DNA of 64,000 nucleotides from Neobacillus sp. CF12 (GCF_030348765.1 NZ_JAUCEU010000007.1:5305501-5369500), one strand, 5' to 3'. Numbered from the stretch's first letter, positions 35,847 through 46,008 are shown. A program made the numbers and translations. Notes: a model not told the origin generated them from the sequence alone.

Positions 35847-37590
35847 ATTGCTCCTTAAAATATCGTGCAAGCCCGTTATAGAGGCCAGTTGCTGCGTTTT
35901 CTTGAAATTGACCAGACTTTAGTGTCATTTCTTCCGCTGAATTACTTAGGTAGCCGAGCTCCATCAAAACTGCCTGTCTTTGGTTTTCACGAAGCACATG
36001 ATAATCACCTGAGCGAACACCACGGCTTTTTAACCTTGTTTGAGAATTGGTAGCATTATAAACATATTCAGCAAGTTCTTTTTGATAGGAATGATAGTAA
36101 TAGCCTGTCATCCCCTTGATACTTCGATCTAGGTTACTATCATAATGCAAGCTGATAAAGGCATCCGATTGATGAACGCTTGCGAGCCTTACCCTTGATG
36201 GCAACGGAAGATACGAATCGTTGCTTCTTGTAAGAAATACATTTGCCCCAGCGGCTTTTAATTTATCGGATAATAGTTGAGCAGTCCGTAATGTTAGTTC
36301 TTTTTCAAGTGTTCCACTTGCACCGGTTGCTCCGGTATCAATCCCGCCATGACCGGGGTCAATAACAATCGTTTTGGAACGCAGATATCCTTCTGCCCCT
36401 TTTTTATCAATTCCTGGTCCTGTTCCATTGGTTGTTACAAGCCATCCTGCTATGTAACCATTTGTACCGTTCGGCAAGGTAATCTCATACCAATCATCTT
36501 CGACAGCCTTTATTGGATAGGTTTCTCCTTCGTTTGCCCGCTTAAGAACATTTGATTGAACGTTAGGATCCTTTCTGATGTTGGTTCCATTATGTAAGAT
36601 AGTGACTTTGCTATCTTTAGCAAGTTCGCTGTTTCCTTTTTCCCTAGTAAAATACCATCCTGCTGCCCAGCCAATTTTACCTGGTTGATATTCGATTTTG
36701 ACCCAATTGGATACTTCATCTAGAATAGTAAACTTCTGTCCCTTTGAAACGGATCCGATTATGTCGGAGTTAAGGGAAGTATCACTGCGAACACTAAGAT
36801 TGCTGGCTGTTACTGTCCCAATGGCTCCATTGGAAGTAGATGGCTTATCTTTATCTCCAATTTGAACATAATCACTACTAACCCAAGCCCGTTGGTTAGA
36901 ATAATTAATCTCCAGCCAATTATTTTTTTTAGAATAAATAGTAATAGAAGTCCCTTTTGTAAGTTTTCCAATAAGAGTTCCTGTGGTGGAAGGTTCGTTT
37001 CGGATATTCAATGTTTCAGTGACAATACCTGTACCAATGGATTTATTATTATCTTCTTCTTTTGAATCATTGTTATTATTGTTGTTGTTATTTTTAGTAT
37101 CTATGAATTCTCTAGCGACCCAGCCTTCTCCAAATGTTGCGGAGATCTTTAACCAGTTTTCATTTTCATCAAGAACCGAGACGGCTTGTCCTTTATTTAA
37201 GTATCCAATAATGCGGAAACTTGTTCCAGGACCTGAACGCACCCTTAATTGATCGGTATTTGCTTCAGCACTCATTTTTTTTGAGTTAGTAGTGCTAGTT
37301 GTCGTTGTTCCATTAGAGGATTTTGTTACAACCCAGTTGGCAACCCAGCCTGTTTTTGCAGCTGAAAGCTGAATTTGAATCCAGTCGCCCTTTTCTTTAA
37401 TAATAGTAAATTTTTCACCCTTTTTTCCTTGTTTTACAAGCTGGTAACTTAAACTCGGACCACTACGGATGTTAACAGTATCCTCAGCAATCGTAACAGA
37501 ACCGTTTGCTGCCACACCTATATCTTGCGGAAGGAATACTGCAAAAATTAACATGAAACATACTAATAGAGGTATAAATCTCCTTTTCAT
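35845..37590 (-). CDS. N-acetylmuramoyl-L-alanine amidase with five SH3b repeats (YrvJ-like)
   Basis: The 581-residue secreted protein starts with a signal peptide (about residues 1-29). Five bacterial SH3 domains follow (start motifs such as VNIRSGPSLSYQLV, LRVRSGPGTSFRII, LNIRNEPSTTGTLI, LSVRSDTSLNSDII and TNIRKDPNVQSNVL), separated by Asn-rich linkers. The C-terminal Amidase_3 domain has zinc ligands in IDPGHGG, LEKELTL and ISLHYDS and the catalytic Glu in LMELGYLSN. It should cut the amide link between glycan and peptide in the wall. Symbol left open because several paralogs exist. Confidence 0.95.
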   Translation of the reverse strand: MKRRFIPLLVCFMLIFAVFLPQDIGVAANGSVTIAEDTVNIRSGPSLSYQLVKQGKKGEKFTIIKEKGDWIQIQLSAAKTGWVANWVVTKSSNGTTTTSTTNSKKMSAEANTDQLRVRSGPGTSFRIIGYLNKGQAVSVLDENENWLKISATFGEGWVAREFIDTKNNNNNNNNDSKEEDNNKSIGTGIVTETLNIRNEPSTTGTLIGKLTKGTSITIYSKKNNWLEINYSNQRAWVSSDYVQIGDKDKPSTSNGAIGTVTASNLSVRSDTSLNSDIIGSVSKGQKFTILDEVSNWVKIEYQPGKIGWAAGWYFTREKGNSELAKDSKVTILHNGTNIRKDPNVQSNVLKRANEGETYPIKAVEDDWYEITLPNGTNGYIAGWLVTTNGTGPGIDKKGAEGYLRSKTIVIDPGHGGIDTGATGASGTLEKELTLRTAQLLSDKLKAAGANVFLTRSNDSYLPLPSRVRLASVHQSDAFISLHYDSNLDRSIKGMTGYYYHSYQKELAEYVYNATNSQTRLKSRGVRSGDYHVLRENQRQAVLMELGYLSNSAEEMTLKSGQFQENAATGLYNGLARYFKEQ

Positions 37591-37753
37591 CCATTCTCTC
37601 CCTTCACAATATCTTTCATTTTATCGTAAAAGGCCATGGAAATCATTCCTTAATTGTTAAAATTCTACTAATTTTAAATCTTCTATCACAGGTAAGTTTT
37701 TACGAAGGTTGGAAATAATAACAACTATAGTGATTTTTGAGAGGTGATGGGTG

Positions 37754-37930
37754 ATGAGATCGAGCGAAAAAGGAAATAGCATACAATCAATGGACAGCAG
37801 GATTTTTGGTGTGGATTTCCATGATTTTATTCAAAGAGAACAGAGTAATACGACGTTTGAGCTTGCCTCCGAATTTGGATTAACGATCGGCGATGTTAGA
37901 AAGTTGAAAAAACATTTAGAAAGATCATAA
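37754..37930 (+). CDS. Small HTH-like protein, 58 residues
   Basis: ATG 37754 follows GAGAGGTG at seven bases and opens a 58-codon frame ending at TAA 37928-37930. The product ends TFELASEFGLTIGDVRKLKK, resembling a short sigma-70 region 4 or generic helix-turn-helix, preceded by a polar segment. B. subtilis has a similar small gene (yrzK) between yrvJ and hisS, but I could not compare sequences. Function unknown. Confidence 0.65.
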   Translation: MRSSEKGNSIQSMDSRIFGVDFHDFIQREQSNTTFELASEFGLTIGDVRKLKKHLERS

Positions 37931-38024
37931 ATCCTTCTTGACAATGGATTCAATGCTCCGTAATATTAGATAAATAAAATATATGGAATAACCAATGATG
38001 GAGCATAGTAATTAAGGTGAAACA

Positions 38025-38300
38025 TGACAAGAGAGGAAATGCCCTAGGCTGAAAGCATTTCTACATGGTACTTAATGAATGAACACTCCGAAGGCTTCTC
38101 TCTGAAAGGGTAACTCTAGTCGGAATGCATTCATTCCACCTAGTCGGAAATGAATTTCCGCCTCTAGTAGGAGAAGAACGTGAGCAGGCGTTAACTGTAA
38201 AAGAGGAAGTGCATGATTTTATATGCCTTCAACTAGGGTGGCACCGCGGGAATATAACTCTCGTCCCTTGTATTTATACAAGGGACGGGAGTTTTTTGTT
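38025..38300 (+). promoter_or_regulatory. T-box riboswitch (histidine) upstream of hisS-aspS
   Basis: The T-box core AGGGTGGCACCGCGGG lies at about 38235-38250. A terminator follows, with arms CTCGTCCCTTGT and ACAAGGGACGGGAG (about 38260-38292) plus a T-run. Stem I closes with AGAGAG (near 38030) and CTCTCT (near 38098). On its 3' side the segment GAACACTCCG puts a CAC histidine codon at 38084-38086, in the expected specifier position. Uncharged tRNA-His should stabilise the antiterminator and allow hisS-aspS expression. Confidence 0.93.
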
Positions 38301-38350
38301 GTTTTATAAATGTTTTACATAAAAAAGGAACTGTAAGGAGGAATACTGCT

Positions 38351-39622
38351 ATGTCGATGAGCATTCCAAGAGGCACGCAGGACATTCTGCCAGGAGAGGT
38401 AGAAAAATGGCAGCTGATTGAAGCAAAAGCGAGAGAGCTTTGCGAGAAATATCAATATCAAGAAATTCGCACACCTATCTTTGAACATACGGATCTATTT
38501 TCTCGAGGCGTTGGTGATACCACGGATATTGTTCAAAAGGAAATGTACACATTTGATGATCGTGGCGGTCGCAGCCTTACGCTAAGACCAGAAGGAACAG
38601 CAGCTGTTGTAAGGTCGTTTGTTGAGAAAAAAATGTTTGGTTATCCTAATCAACCTGTAAAGCTTTATTATATGGGACCTATGTTCCGATATGAACGCCC
38701 GCAAGCAGGCCGGTTCCGTCAGTTTGTTCAATTTGGTATTGAAGCATTAGGCAGTAACGATCCAGCCATTGATGCAGAAGTAATTTCGCTTGCAATGAAT
38801 TTATACAAGGAAATGGGCTTGAAAAAGTTAAAGCTTGTCATCAATAGTCTTGGCGATAAGGAGAGCAGAAGTGCTCACCGTAATGCGTTAATCAATCACT
38901 TTCAACCGCGAATCGGAGAGTTTTGTCAGGATTGTCAAAACCGTCTTGAAAAAAATCCGTTGCGAATCCTTGATTGCAAACAGGATCATAATCACGAATT
39001 AATGAAATCTGCACCGTCCATTATCAACTATCTAAATGAAGATTCGAAAGTTTATTTCGAAAAATTACAGAAGTATTTAACACAATTAGACATTGCGTTT
39101 GTAGTAGATCCGAACCTAGTTCGTGGGTTGGATTATTATAATCACACAGCTTTTGAGATTATGAGTGATGCAGAAGGATTTGGAGCGATTACTACTTTAT
39201 GCGGCGGTGGACGTTATAACGGCCTAGCGGAAGAAATGGGCGGTCCAGAAACTCCGGGAATTGGTTTTGCAATGAGTATTGAGCGCTTCATTGCTGCATT
39301 AAAGGCTGAAGGAATTGAGCTTGAAATCAATCAAGGTATTGATTGTTATATTGCCTCCCTCGGTGAAGAAGCAAAGGATTATACAGTAGGACTTTTACAG
39401 AAGTTAAGGCTTGCTGGTGTATCGGCGGAGAGAGATTATTTAAACCGAAAAATCAAAGCACAATTTAAAGCAGCCGACCGTTTGAATGCAAAATATGTTG
39501 CCGTTCTCGGTGATGACGAACTTACTAATAATAAAATTAATCTAAAAAATATGGCTACAGGCGAGCAAATGGAAATCGAGTTATCACGCTTTGTAGAATA
39601 TTTTCAAGAACTTAAGAGATAA
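38351..39622 (+). CDS. hisS: Histidyl-tRNA synthetase
   Basis: The class II synthetase has 423 residues. It starts with [16 protein letters not shown] and has motif 2 [16 protein letters not shown], the histidine-specific [23 protein letters not shown], motif 3 GFAMSIERF, and a C-terminal anticodon-binding domain. AAGGAGG precedes ATG 38351. It is cotranscribed with aspS (15-base gap). Confidence 0.98.
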   Translation: MSMSIPRGTQDILPGEVEKWQLIEAKARELCEKYQYQEIRTPIFEHTDLFSRGVGDTTDIVQKEMYTFDDRGGRSLTLRPEGTAAVVRSFVEKKMFGYPNQPVKLYYMGPMFRYERPQAGRFRQFVQFGIEALGSNDPAIDAEVISLAMNLYKEMGLKKLKLVINSLGDKESRSAHRNALINHFQPRIGEFCQDCQNRLEKNPLRILDCKQDHNHELMKSAPSIINYLNEDSKVYFEKLQKYLTQLDIAFVVDPNLVRGLDYYNHTAFEIMSDAEGFGAITTLCGGGRYNGLAEEMGGPETPGIGFAMSIERFIAALKAEGIELEINQGIDCYIASLGEEAKDYTVGLLQKLRLAGVSAERDYLNRKIKAQFKAADRLNAKYVAVLGDDELTNNKINLKNMATGEQMEIELSRFVEYFQELKR

Positions 39623-39637
39623 GAGGAGAGGATCTTC

Positions 39638-41416
39638 ATGTATGGGAGAACGTATTTTTGTGGCGATGTACCAGAGTCAGCCATTGGAGAAAAAATAACG
39701 CTTAAAGGCTGGGTTTCAAAACGCCGTGACCTAGGTGGATTAATTTTTATCGATTTACGGGACCGCACAGGTATCGTCCAAGTAGTTTTTAATCCGGATG
39801 TATCAAAAGAAGCACTAGAAACGGCTGAGAAGATTCGAAGCGAGTATGTTCTTGATATCCAAGGAACAGTGATTGCTCGTGAGGATGGAACGATTAATCC
39901 TAATTTAAAAACCGGTAAAATAGAGGTTCAAGCTGAAAGTGTAACGATCATTAACGAAGCGAAAACACCTCCATTTTCCATTACGGATAAAACAGATGCA
40001 TCTGAAGATATTCGTCTAAAATATCGCTATTTAGATTTCCGTCGTCCGGTGATTTTTGAAACATTAAAAATGCGTCACCAAGTAACAAAGCAAATTAGAG
40101 ATTTCCTAGATTCGCAAGGGTTCTTAGATATTGAAACACCTATCTTAACCAAGAGCACTCCTGAGGGAGCACGTGACTATTTGGTACCGAGCCGCGTTCA
40201 TCCTGGTGAGTTCTACGCACTTCCACAATCACCACAGTTGTTCAAACAGCTATTGATGTTAGGTGGAATTGAGCGTTACTATCAAATCGCCCGCTGTTTC
40301 CGTGATGAAGATTTACGGGCAGACCGTCAGCCAGAATTCACTCAGATTGATATTGAAACTAGTTTCCTAGGCCAGGAAGATATCCTAGGCTTAATGGAAA
40401 AAATGATGACAGGGTTAATGAAGGAGGTAAAAGGTCTAGAAATTCCTTCTCCATTCCCACGGATGACCTATGATGAAGCGATGAGCCGATTTGGTTCAGA
40501 TAAACCTGATACTCGTTTTGGCCTAGAGTTGGTTGACCTTTCTGAGGTTGTTAAGGAATCAGGCTTTAAAGTATTCTCAGCTGCAGTTGCAAACGGTGGT
40601 CAGGTAAAGGCTATTAATGTAACAGGCGGTGCCGAAAAGTATTCCCGTAAGGACATTGACGCCCTAACTGAATTTGTATCCGTTTATGGAGCAAAAGGAC
40701 TCGCATGGTTAAAGGTGGATGCTGAAGGGTTAAAAGGACCGATTGCTAAGTTCTTCGCAGATGAGGATTCTCAGGCTCTAAGAACTGTGTTAAATGCAAA
40801 TGAGGGAGACCTTCTCCTTTTTGTAGCTGACAAGAAAAGTGTAGTGGCTGATGCATTAGGTGCACTTCGCTCTAAACTCGGAAAAGAATTAGGGTTAATC
40901 GACCAAAGTAAATTCAATTTCTTATGGATTACAGATTGGCCATTGCTTGAGTATGGTGAAGAAGAAGGCCGCTATTATGCTGCCCATCATCCATTCACAA
41001 TGCCAGTGAGAGAAGACCTGCCGTACTTAGATACAGATCCTGCTAGAGTTCGTGCACAGGCCTATGACCTTGTATTGAATGGTTATGAGCTTGGAGGCGG
41101 CTCGTTACGGATTTTTGAGCGTCCTGTTCAGGAAAAAATGTTTAGTGTTCTTGGATTTACACCTGAAGAGGCACAAGACCAATTCGGTTTCTTGATGAAC
41201 GCTTTTGAATATGGAACACCGCCGCATGGAGGAATTGCTCTTGGTTTGGACCGATTGGTTATGCTCCTTGCAGGCAGTACCAACCTGCGTGACACCATTG
41301 CTTTTCCGAAAACAGCAAGTGCCAGCGACTTGTTGACTAACGCGCCAGGTGAAGTTTCTGAAGCCCAATTAAAAGAACTGCATTTGTCACTAAATGTTAC
41401 CAATAAAAACGAATAA
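39638..41416 (+). CDS. aspS: Aspartyl-tRNA synthetase
   Basis: The 592-residue bacterial-type enzyme has an N-terminal OB anticodon-binding domain ([21 protein letters not shown]). Class II motifs are [20 protein letters not shown] and [16 protein letters not shown]. The inserted GAD domain lies between about residues 310 and 410. It shares the hisS T-box, so its expression follows histidine charging. Confidence 0.98.
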   Translation: MYGRTYFCGDVPESAIGEKITLKGWVSKRRDLGGLIFIDLRDRTGIVQVVFNPDVSKEALETAEKIRSEYVLDIQGTVIAREDGTINPNLKTGKIEVQAESVTIINEAKTPPFSITDKTDASEDIRLKYRYLDFRRPVIFETLKMRHQVTKQIRDFLDSQGFLDIETPILTKSTPEGARDYLVPSRVHPGEFYALPQSPQLFKQLLMLGGIERYYQIARCFRDEDLRADRQPEFTQIDIETSFLGQEDILGLMEKMMTGLMKEVKGLEIPSPFPRMTYDEAMSRFGSDKPDTRFGLELVDLSEVVKESGFKVFSAAVANGGQVKAINVTGGAEKYSRKDIDALTEFVSVYGAKGLAWLKVDAEGLKGPIAKFFADEDSQALRTVLNANEGDLLLFVADKKSVVADALGALRSKLGKELGLIDQSKFNFLWITDWPLLEYGEEEGRYYAAHHPFTMPVREDLPYLDTDPARVRAQAYDLVLNGYELGGGSLRIFERPVQEKMFSVLGFTPEEAQDQFGFLMNAFEYGTPPHGGIALGLDRLVMLLAGSTNLRDTIAFPKTASASDLLTNAPGEVSEAQLKELHLSLNVTNKNE

Positions 41417-41433
41417 AACGCTTTCATAATCTC

Positions 41434-41462
41434 TTGAATGGTTTTTCAATCTATGATATTAT
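41434..41462 (+). promoter_or_regulatory. Promoter of 6S RNA
   Basis: TTGAAT (41434-41439), 17-base spacer, TATTAT (41457-41462). Predicted start near 41469, just before the conserved 5' end of the RNA. Confidence 0.65.
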
Positions 41463-41468
41463 AAAGTC

Positions 41469-41675
41469 AATCAAATAAGTGTCCTGAAATGTTCGTTGTA
41501 TTACCTAACTTTTGACCAACATTATTTCTTCGGGAGTCTGCCGTTTTCAAGTTGCGTAAAAGCCTCAACCTATACGGTTAAAGGGACTTACATAGACTTG
41601 GAATAAGACACCCACCTGCGAGAGTGGCGGGATCAAAAGAAGGAACTAGCGCGACGGCACCATTGGGACCCTTAT
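41469..41675 (+). ncRNA. ssrS: 6S RNA (BsrA/SsrS type)
   Basis: The region downstream of aspS matches the site of 6S-1 RNA in B. subtilis. The ends AAGTGTCCTG (41477) and GGGACCCTT (41664-41672) can pair to form the closing stem, and internal stems such as CCACCTGCGAGAGTGGCGGG are visible. There is no ORF and a promoter and terminator frame it exactly. 6S RNA mimics an open promoter and traps sigma-A RNA polymerase in stationary phase. Boundaries are approximate. Confidence 0.85.
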
Positions 41676-41714
41676 AAAAATAGTCTCCTGCATCAGCAGG
41701 AGGCTATTTTTATT
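41675..41714 (+). terminator. Terminator of 6S RNA
   Basis: AAAATAGTCTCCTGC and GCAGGAGGCTATTTT pair around ATCA, followed by TATTT. Confidence 0.88.
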
Positions 41715-41824
41715 TGTGCATTTTTTAATTCCTATAGAAATACTTGAATTTGTTGACGAGTATGTTATATTTTTTTAGGGTAAAAGATATAGATAAGTCG
41801 AATTTTAATTTCTGGAGGATCCAC

Positions 41825-42592
41825 ATGCTGCATCAATTTTCTCGTAATGAACTTGCCATTGGCAAAGAAGGTCTAGATATCATGAAAAACAGTACTGTAG
41901 CTGTGCTAGGAATTGGCGGTGTTGGCTCATTTGCGGCAGAAGCACTTGCTCGTTCTGGGGTGGGACGCTTGATACTTGTTGATAAAGATACAGTTGATAT
42001 CACGAATGTTAACCGTCAACTCATCGCGCTATTATCAACGGTTGGTCAGCCAAAAGCTGAACTGATGAAAGAGCGGATTAAAGATATCAATCCTGATTGT
42101 GAAGTCATAGCCTTAAAAATGTTTTACACGGAAGAGACATATGAAGAATTTTTTAACTATGGCTTGGACTTCGTTGTTGATGCTTCTGATACCATTATTT
42201 ATAAAATTCATCTAATGAAAGAATGCTTAAACAGAAATATTCCGATTATCTCGAGTATGGGTGCCGCTAACAAAATGGACCCTACACGCTTTAAAATTGC
42301 CGATATCTCAAAAACACATACAGACCCAATCGCAAAAGTAATTCGCACGAAACTTCGTAAAGAAAGAATCCACAAGGGCATTCCAGTGGTCTTTTCTGAT
42401 GAAAGTCCGATTGTGATTCGTGAAGATGTCAAAAAAGAGGTCGGGAATGCAAACGCGCCAATTCGAAAAGCACAAATGCCGCCTTCCTCTAATGCTTTCG
42501 TCCCATCTGCTTGTGGATTAATCATGGCAAGCTATGTAGTAAGAGAGTTGTTAGCAGATATCAAAATCACACGAGTTGCGGACGAAAAATAG
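41825..42592 (+). CDS. tcdA: tRNA threonylcarbamoyladenosine dehydratase (TcdA/YrvM)
   Basis: TcdA is an E1-like ATP-dependent enzyme that cyclises t6A37 to ct6A in ANN-decoding tRNAs. I chose ATG 41825 after TGGAGGATC; the upstream frame is non-coding-like. The 255-residue product has the nucleotide motif LGIGGVGSFAAEALARSG, LVDKDTVDITNVNRQ, and the DASDTIIYKIHLMKEC segment. The location after 6S RNA is as in B. subtilis. Confidence 0.95.
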   Translation: MLHQFSRNELAIGKEGLDIMKNSTVAVLGIGGVGSFAAEALARSGVGRLILVDKDTVDITNVNRQLIALLSTVGQPKAELMKERIKDINPDCEVIALKMFYTEETYEEFFNYGLDFVVDASDTIIYKIHLMKECLNRNIPIISSMGAANKMDPTRFKIADISKTHTDPIAKVIRTKLRKERIHKGIPVVFSDESPIVIREDVKKEVGNANAPIRKAQMPPSSNAFVPSACGLIMASYVVRELLADIKITRVADEK

Positions 42593-42595
42593 TTG

Positions 42596-42630
42596 TAAGC
42601 CCCGAATCCAATAGATCGGGGCTAATTTTA
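42596..42630 (+). terminator. Terminator after tcdA
   Basis: AGCCCCGA and TCGGGGCT pair and are followed by AATTTTAT. Confidence 0.8.
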
Positions 42631-42687
42631 TAAAATGGGAAAATTATCTAAGATAAGTTAAACTTAAAAGAGAGAGGGGGAAGGTTC

Positions 42688-43614
42688 TTGGAATCAATTG
42701 TCGTTATAAAAAATGTTACCAAAGTAATTAAAGGAAGAACGATTATAGATAATATTAGTTTTGAAGTTAATAAAGGTGAAGTCTTCGGTTTTCTTGGTCC
42801 AAATGGAGCGGGTAAAACAACCACTATTCGAATGATTGTTGGCCTAATGGATATTACTTCAGGTGATATCACGATCGATGGGTATAGTATCAAAGCAAAG
42901 TTTGAAGACGCCGTAAGACATGTAGGCGCCATTGTTGAAAATCCTGAAATGTACAAATTTCTCAGTGGGTACCAAAACCTAGTCCACTATGCACGAATGG
43001 TAAAAGGGATTACAAAAGAAAAGATTGATGAGACGGTAAAACTAGTGGGATTATCAGAGAGGATCCACGATAAAGTCAAAACCTACTCTCTTGGCATGCG
43101 GCAAAGACTAGGATTGGCCCAATGTCTTTTGCACGATCCCAAGGTGTTGATTTTGGATGAGCCGACAAACGGACTAGATCCTGCAGGAATAAGAGAAATT
43201 CGGGATTACATCCGTCGCCTTGCAAGGGAAAGAAATATGGCAGTAATTGTATCAAGCCACATCCTTTCAGAAATGGAAATGATGTGCGATCGCATCGGTA
43301 TCATTCAAAATGGCCGTCTTATTGATGTCCAATTGATACAGGAATTTGTACATGGGACAAATGCAAGTTTTGAGTTCGAGGTTATTCCTAGTGAAAAAGC
43401 AATAACCCTGCTGAAAAACAACTTCCCTAATATCCCTGTAACTCCTTCACGAAATGGTATTACGATGGAACTTGCTAAGAAAGAAGTGCCTGAAATGGTA
43501 AAGGCTTTTGTTGAAGAGGAGATTCAAGTGTTTGGTATAAGGGAAGTTTCCAAAACATTAGAGGACCGTTTCCTCGAAGTGACGTCAGATAAGGGGGCGA
43601 TCGAACATGATTAA
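42688..43614 (+). CDS. ABC transporter ATP-binding protein
   Basis: TTG 42688, after GAGAGGGGGAAGG, gives MESIVVIKNVTKVIKG. The 308-residue product has Walker A GPNGAGKTT, Q-loop region, signature YSLGMRQRLGLAQ, Walker B VLILDEPTNGLDP and H-loop VSSHIL. It resembles the BcrA/YxlF group used for export of peptides or antibiotics. It overlaps its permease gene by 8 bases. Substrate unknown; B. subtilis has no such pair here. Confidence 0.93.
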   Translation: MESIVVIKNVTKVIKGRTIIDNISFEVNKGEVFGFLGPNGAGKTTTIRMIVGLMDITSGDITIDGYSIKAKFEDAVRHVGAIVENPEMYKFLSGYQNLVHYARMVKGITKEKIDETVKLVGLSERIHDKVKTYSLGMRQRLGLAQCLLHDPKVLILDEPTNGLDPAGIREIRDYIRRLARERNMAVIVSSHILSEMEMMCDRIGIIQNGRLIDVQLIQEFVHGTNASFEFEVIPSEKAITLLKNNFPNIPVTPSRNGITMELAKKEVPEMVKAFVEEEIQVFGIREVSKTLEDRFLEVTSDKGAIEHD

Positions 43615-44557
43615 TTTAATTCGCAATGAATTAATGAAAATTTTCAGAAGACCTGGTACGTATGTGATGATTGCAATACTCGTAGTGATTGTCTCTATAA
43701 CTGGGATTTTTATGAAGTATAATCTGGTTGAAGAAGAACCTAATGTGACGGAAGAATGGAAACCGGTCCTACAACAAGAAAACGAGGCACTGAAAAAACA
43801 ATTAGAATCTAGTCAAATTAAATTGGAGCAGGAATACTATAAAAAACAAATTGCGATCAATGAATATAGAATCGAGAATAATATCCCTTTTCGAGAAAAG
43901 TATAATGTCTGGTCATTTGTAAAAGACAGTTCAGAACTCATTCTATTAGCAGGTTTATTTACGATTGTGATCTCTGCGGGAATTGTTGCCAGCGAATTTA
44001 ATTGGGGAACGATTAAGCTGCTGCTAATCCGCCCTATTAACCGAACAAAAATATTATTATCAAAGTATTTAACTGTATTGTTGTTTGCGTTGTTAATGGT
44101 AGGCATCTTATTTGGATTTTCAGCCTTACTAGGCGCCATACTTTTTGGAGTCCCAGAACAAACACTTCCCTATTTAAACTATTTTAATGGAAGAGTAACA
44201 GAGCAGCACATCGTCGTTTATTTAATAAATTATTATGGATTAGGTTCGATTGAGATGATTATGCTGTCTACAATGGCTTTCATGATTTCATCTGTTTTCC
44301 GAAATAGCTCCTTAGCGATAGGGTTATCGTTATTTTTAATGTTCACGGGCAGCCAATTTACGGCACTTTTGTCCATGAAGTTTGATTGGGCAAAATACAT
44401 TTTATTTGCCAACACCAATTTAATGCAGTATATCGAGGGAACCCCGCTGCTAGAGGGGATGACGATGTCATTCTCTATCATTATGCTAATCATTTACTTC
44501 GTGATTTTTCAACTATTGGCTTTCTATGTGTTTAAAAAGAGAGATGTGGCTGCATAA
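43607..44557 (+). CDS. ABC transporter permease (ABC-2 type)
   Basis: The 316-residue product has six hydrophobic segments. The first (about residues 19-37) is followed by an external coiled-coil-prone loop rich in E, Q and K (residues 45-90), then a cluster of five helices. KIFRRPGTYVM and ASEFNWGTIKLLLIRPINRTKILLSK-like features are typical of ABC-2 permeases next to BcrA-type ATPases. Together they form a probable efflux system; the substrate cannot be inferred. Confidence 0.88.
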   Translation: MINLIRNELMKIFRRPGTYVMIAILVVIVSITGIFMKYNLVEEEPNVTEEWKPVLQQENEALKKQLESSQIKLEQEYYKKQIAINEYRIENNIPFREKYNVWSFVKDSSELILLAGLFTIVISAGIVASEFNWGTIKLLLIRPINRTKILLSKYLTVLLFALLMVGILFGFSALLGAILFGVPEQTLPYLNYFNGRVTEQHIVVYLINYYGLGSIEMIMLSTMAFMISSVFRNSSLAIGLSLFLMFTGSQFTALLSMKFDWAKYILFANTNLMQYIEGTPLLEGMTMSFSIIMLIIYFVIFQLLAFYVFKKRDVAA

Positions 44558-44562
44558 AAAAT

Positions 44563-44599
44563 AACCTCTGGAGGCAACTTCAGAGGTTATTTTTTGCGT
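44563..44599. terminator. Bidirectional terminator between the permease gene and rarA
   Basis: AATAACCTCTG and CAGAGGTTATT pair around a short loop with A- and T-runs outside; the right arm reaches into the 3' end of rarA. Confidence 0.85.
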
Positions 44600-45858
44600 A
44601 TAAGTTTCTCATAAACAATGGCAAGTGCTTGTTCAAACTTGCCTGTTTTCTTAGGTTGATAATATTGTTTATTCTTTAATTTATTAGGCAAATATTGCTG
44701 AGGTACCCAGCCCGATTCATAATCATGTGGGTATAAGTAGCCAATACCTCTTCCTAGTTCTTTTGCACCCTTATAATGAGCATCCCGCAAATGATCTGGC
44801 ACTTCACCAATGTTTCCTTTTTGGATATCTGAAAGAGCTTCACTAATGGCGATAACAGCTGAATTTGATTTCGGTGACAAGCATAACTCAATGACAGCGT
44901 TAGCCAAAGGGATTCTTGCTTCAGGTAAACCGATTCTCTCCGAAGTTTCAATAGCAGCCAATGTACGTGCCCCTGCCTGAGGACTGGCTAGTCCAACGTC
45001 TTCATAAGCAATTACGAGTAGCCGCCTGCTAATGCTTTGCAGGTCCCCGGCTTCAATTAATCTGCCAAGATAGTGCAGAGCTGCATTTACATCACTACCG
45101 CGGATCGACTTCTGAAAGGCTGATAGTACATCATAGTGTCCATCTCCATCTTTATCCGAACCAAAGCTTTTTTTTTGCATGCATTCTTCTGCCGTTTTTA
45201 GATCAATATGGATGACTTGTTCATCATTTTTGTCTGTAGATAGCACAGCCAGTTCTAAAGCATTTAAAGAGCTGCGGACATCCCCATTAGAGGCTGCAGC
45301 AAAATGTGTTAATGCCTCTTCTGTAATATCAATCTTTAATTTCCCGTAACCACGTTCTTCGTCTTCTATGGCACGGACTAATGCAAGTTTCACTGCATCT
45401 GGAGTCAGCGGCTTAAGTTCAAAAATTTGACACCTGCTGCGAATTGCAGGATTAATGGCATGATAAGGGTTACTGGTGGTTGCTCCAATTAGCGTTATCA
45501 TTCCATTTTCTAAAAAAGGTAATAGGAAATCCTGTTTCCCTTTATCAAGTCGATGGACTTCATCTAGGAGCAGTATTACCTTCCCAGACATTTTTGCCTC
45601 GGCCGCAACGATTTCCATGTCTTTTTTATTGTTTGTGACAGCATTAAGGGTACGAAAAGCATATTTTGTACTTCCAGCAATCGCACTGGCAATAGATGTT
45701 TTCCCGATACCAGGCGGTCCATATAATATCATCGATGTCAGCTGCTTTGCTTTCACCATTCGGGCAATGATTTTATCCTCGCCCACTAGGTGCTCCTGAC
45801 CTACGACTTCTTCAATTGTTCTAGGGCGCATTCGAAATGCTAGCGGCTTTTGCTGCAT
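44587..45858 (-). CDS. rarA: Replication-associated recombination protein RarA (MgsA)
   Basis: The 423-residue AAA+ ATPase has the family start PLAFRMRPRTIEEVVGQEHL, Walker A YGPPGIGKTS, Walker B LLLDEVHRLDKGKQ, sensor GATTSNPY, arginine finger IRSRCQIF, and the C-terminal tetramerisation region with YLYPHDYESGWVPQQYLP. It acts at stalled forks with SSB. The gene is B. subtilis yrvN and is divergent from cymR. Confidence 0.97.
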   Translation of the reverse strand: MQQKPLAFRMRPRTIEEVVGQEHLVGEDKIIARMVKAKQLTSMILYGPPGIGKTSIASAIAGSTKYAFRTLNAVTNNKKDMEIVAAEAKMSGKVILLLDEVHRLDKGKQDFLLPFLENGMITLIGATTSNPYHAINPAIRSRCQIFELKPLTPDAVKLALVRAIEDEERGYGKLKIDITEEALTHFAAASNGDVRSSLNALELAVLSTDKNDEQVIHIDLKTAEECMQKKSFGSDKDGDGHYDVLSAFQKSIRGSDVNAALHYLGRLIEAGDLQSISRRLLVIAYEDVGLASPQAGARTLAAIETSERIGLPEARIPLANAVIELCLSPKSNSAVIAISEALSDIQKGNIGEVPDHLRDAHYKGAKELGRGIGYLYPHDYESGWVPQQYLPNKLKNKQYYQPKKTGKFEQALAIVYEKLIRKK

Positions 45859-45938
45859 AATTCATCTCTCCAAGAAAATAAATGAGTTCCATTTAACTCT
45901 ACCATTTTCGGGCTCGAAAAGCATAATAAAGTACAATA

Positions 45939-45947
45939 TGGTATAAT
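45939..45947 (+). promoter_or_regulatory. Extended -10 promoter of cymR
   Basis: TGGTATAAT is a perfect extended -10 element; no strong -35 is present, which is usual for this promoter class. It lies 62 bases before the cymR start. Confidence 0.6.
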
Positions 45948-46008
45948 TGCTAATGCCTATCAAATTACTGTGTATTTAAAATGAATGAAAATAATAGAGG
46001 TGTAAAAT

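Noticed and set aside
38125..38322. A 65-codon open frame in the hisS leader
   Set aside because: It runs through the T-box core and terminator hairpin, whose RNA structure explains the sequence.
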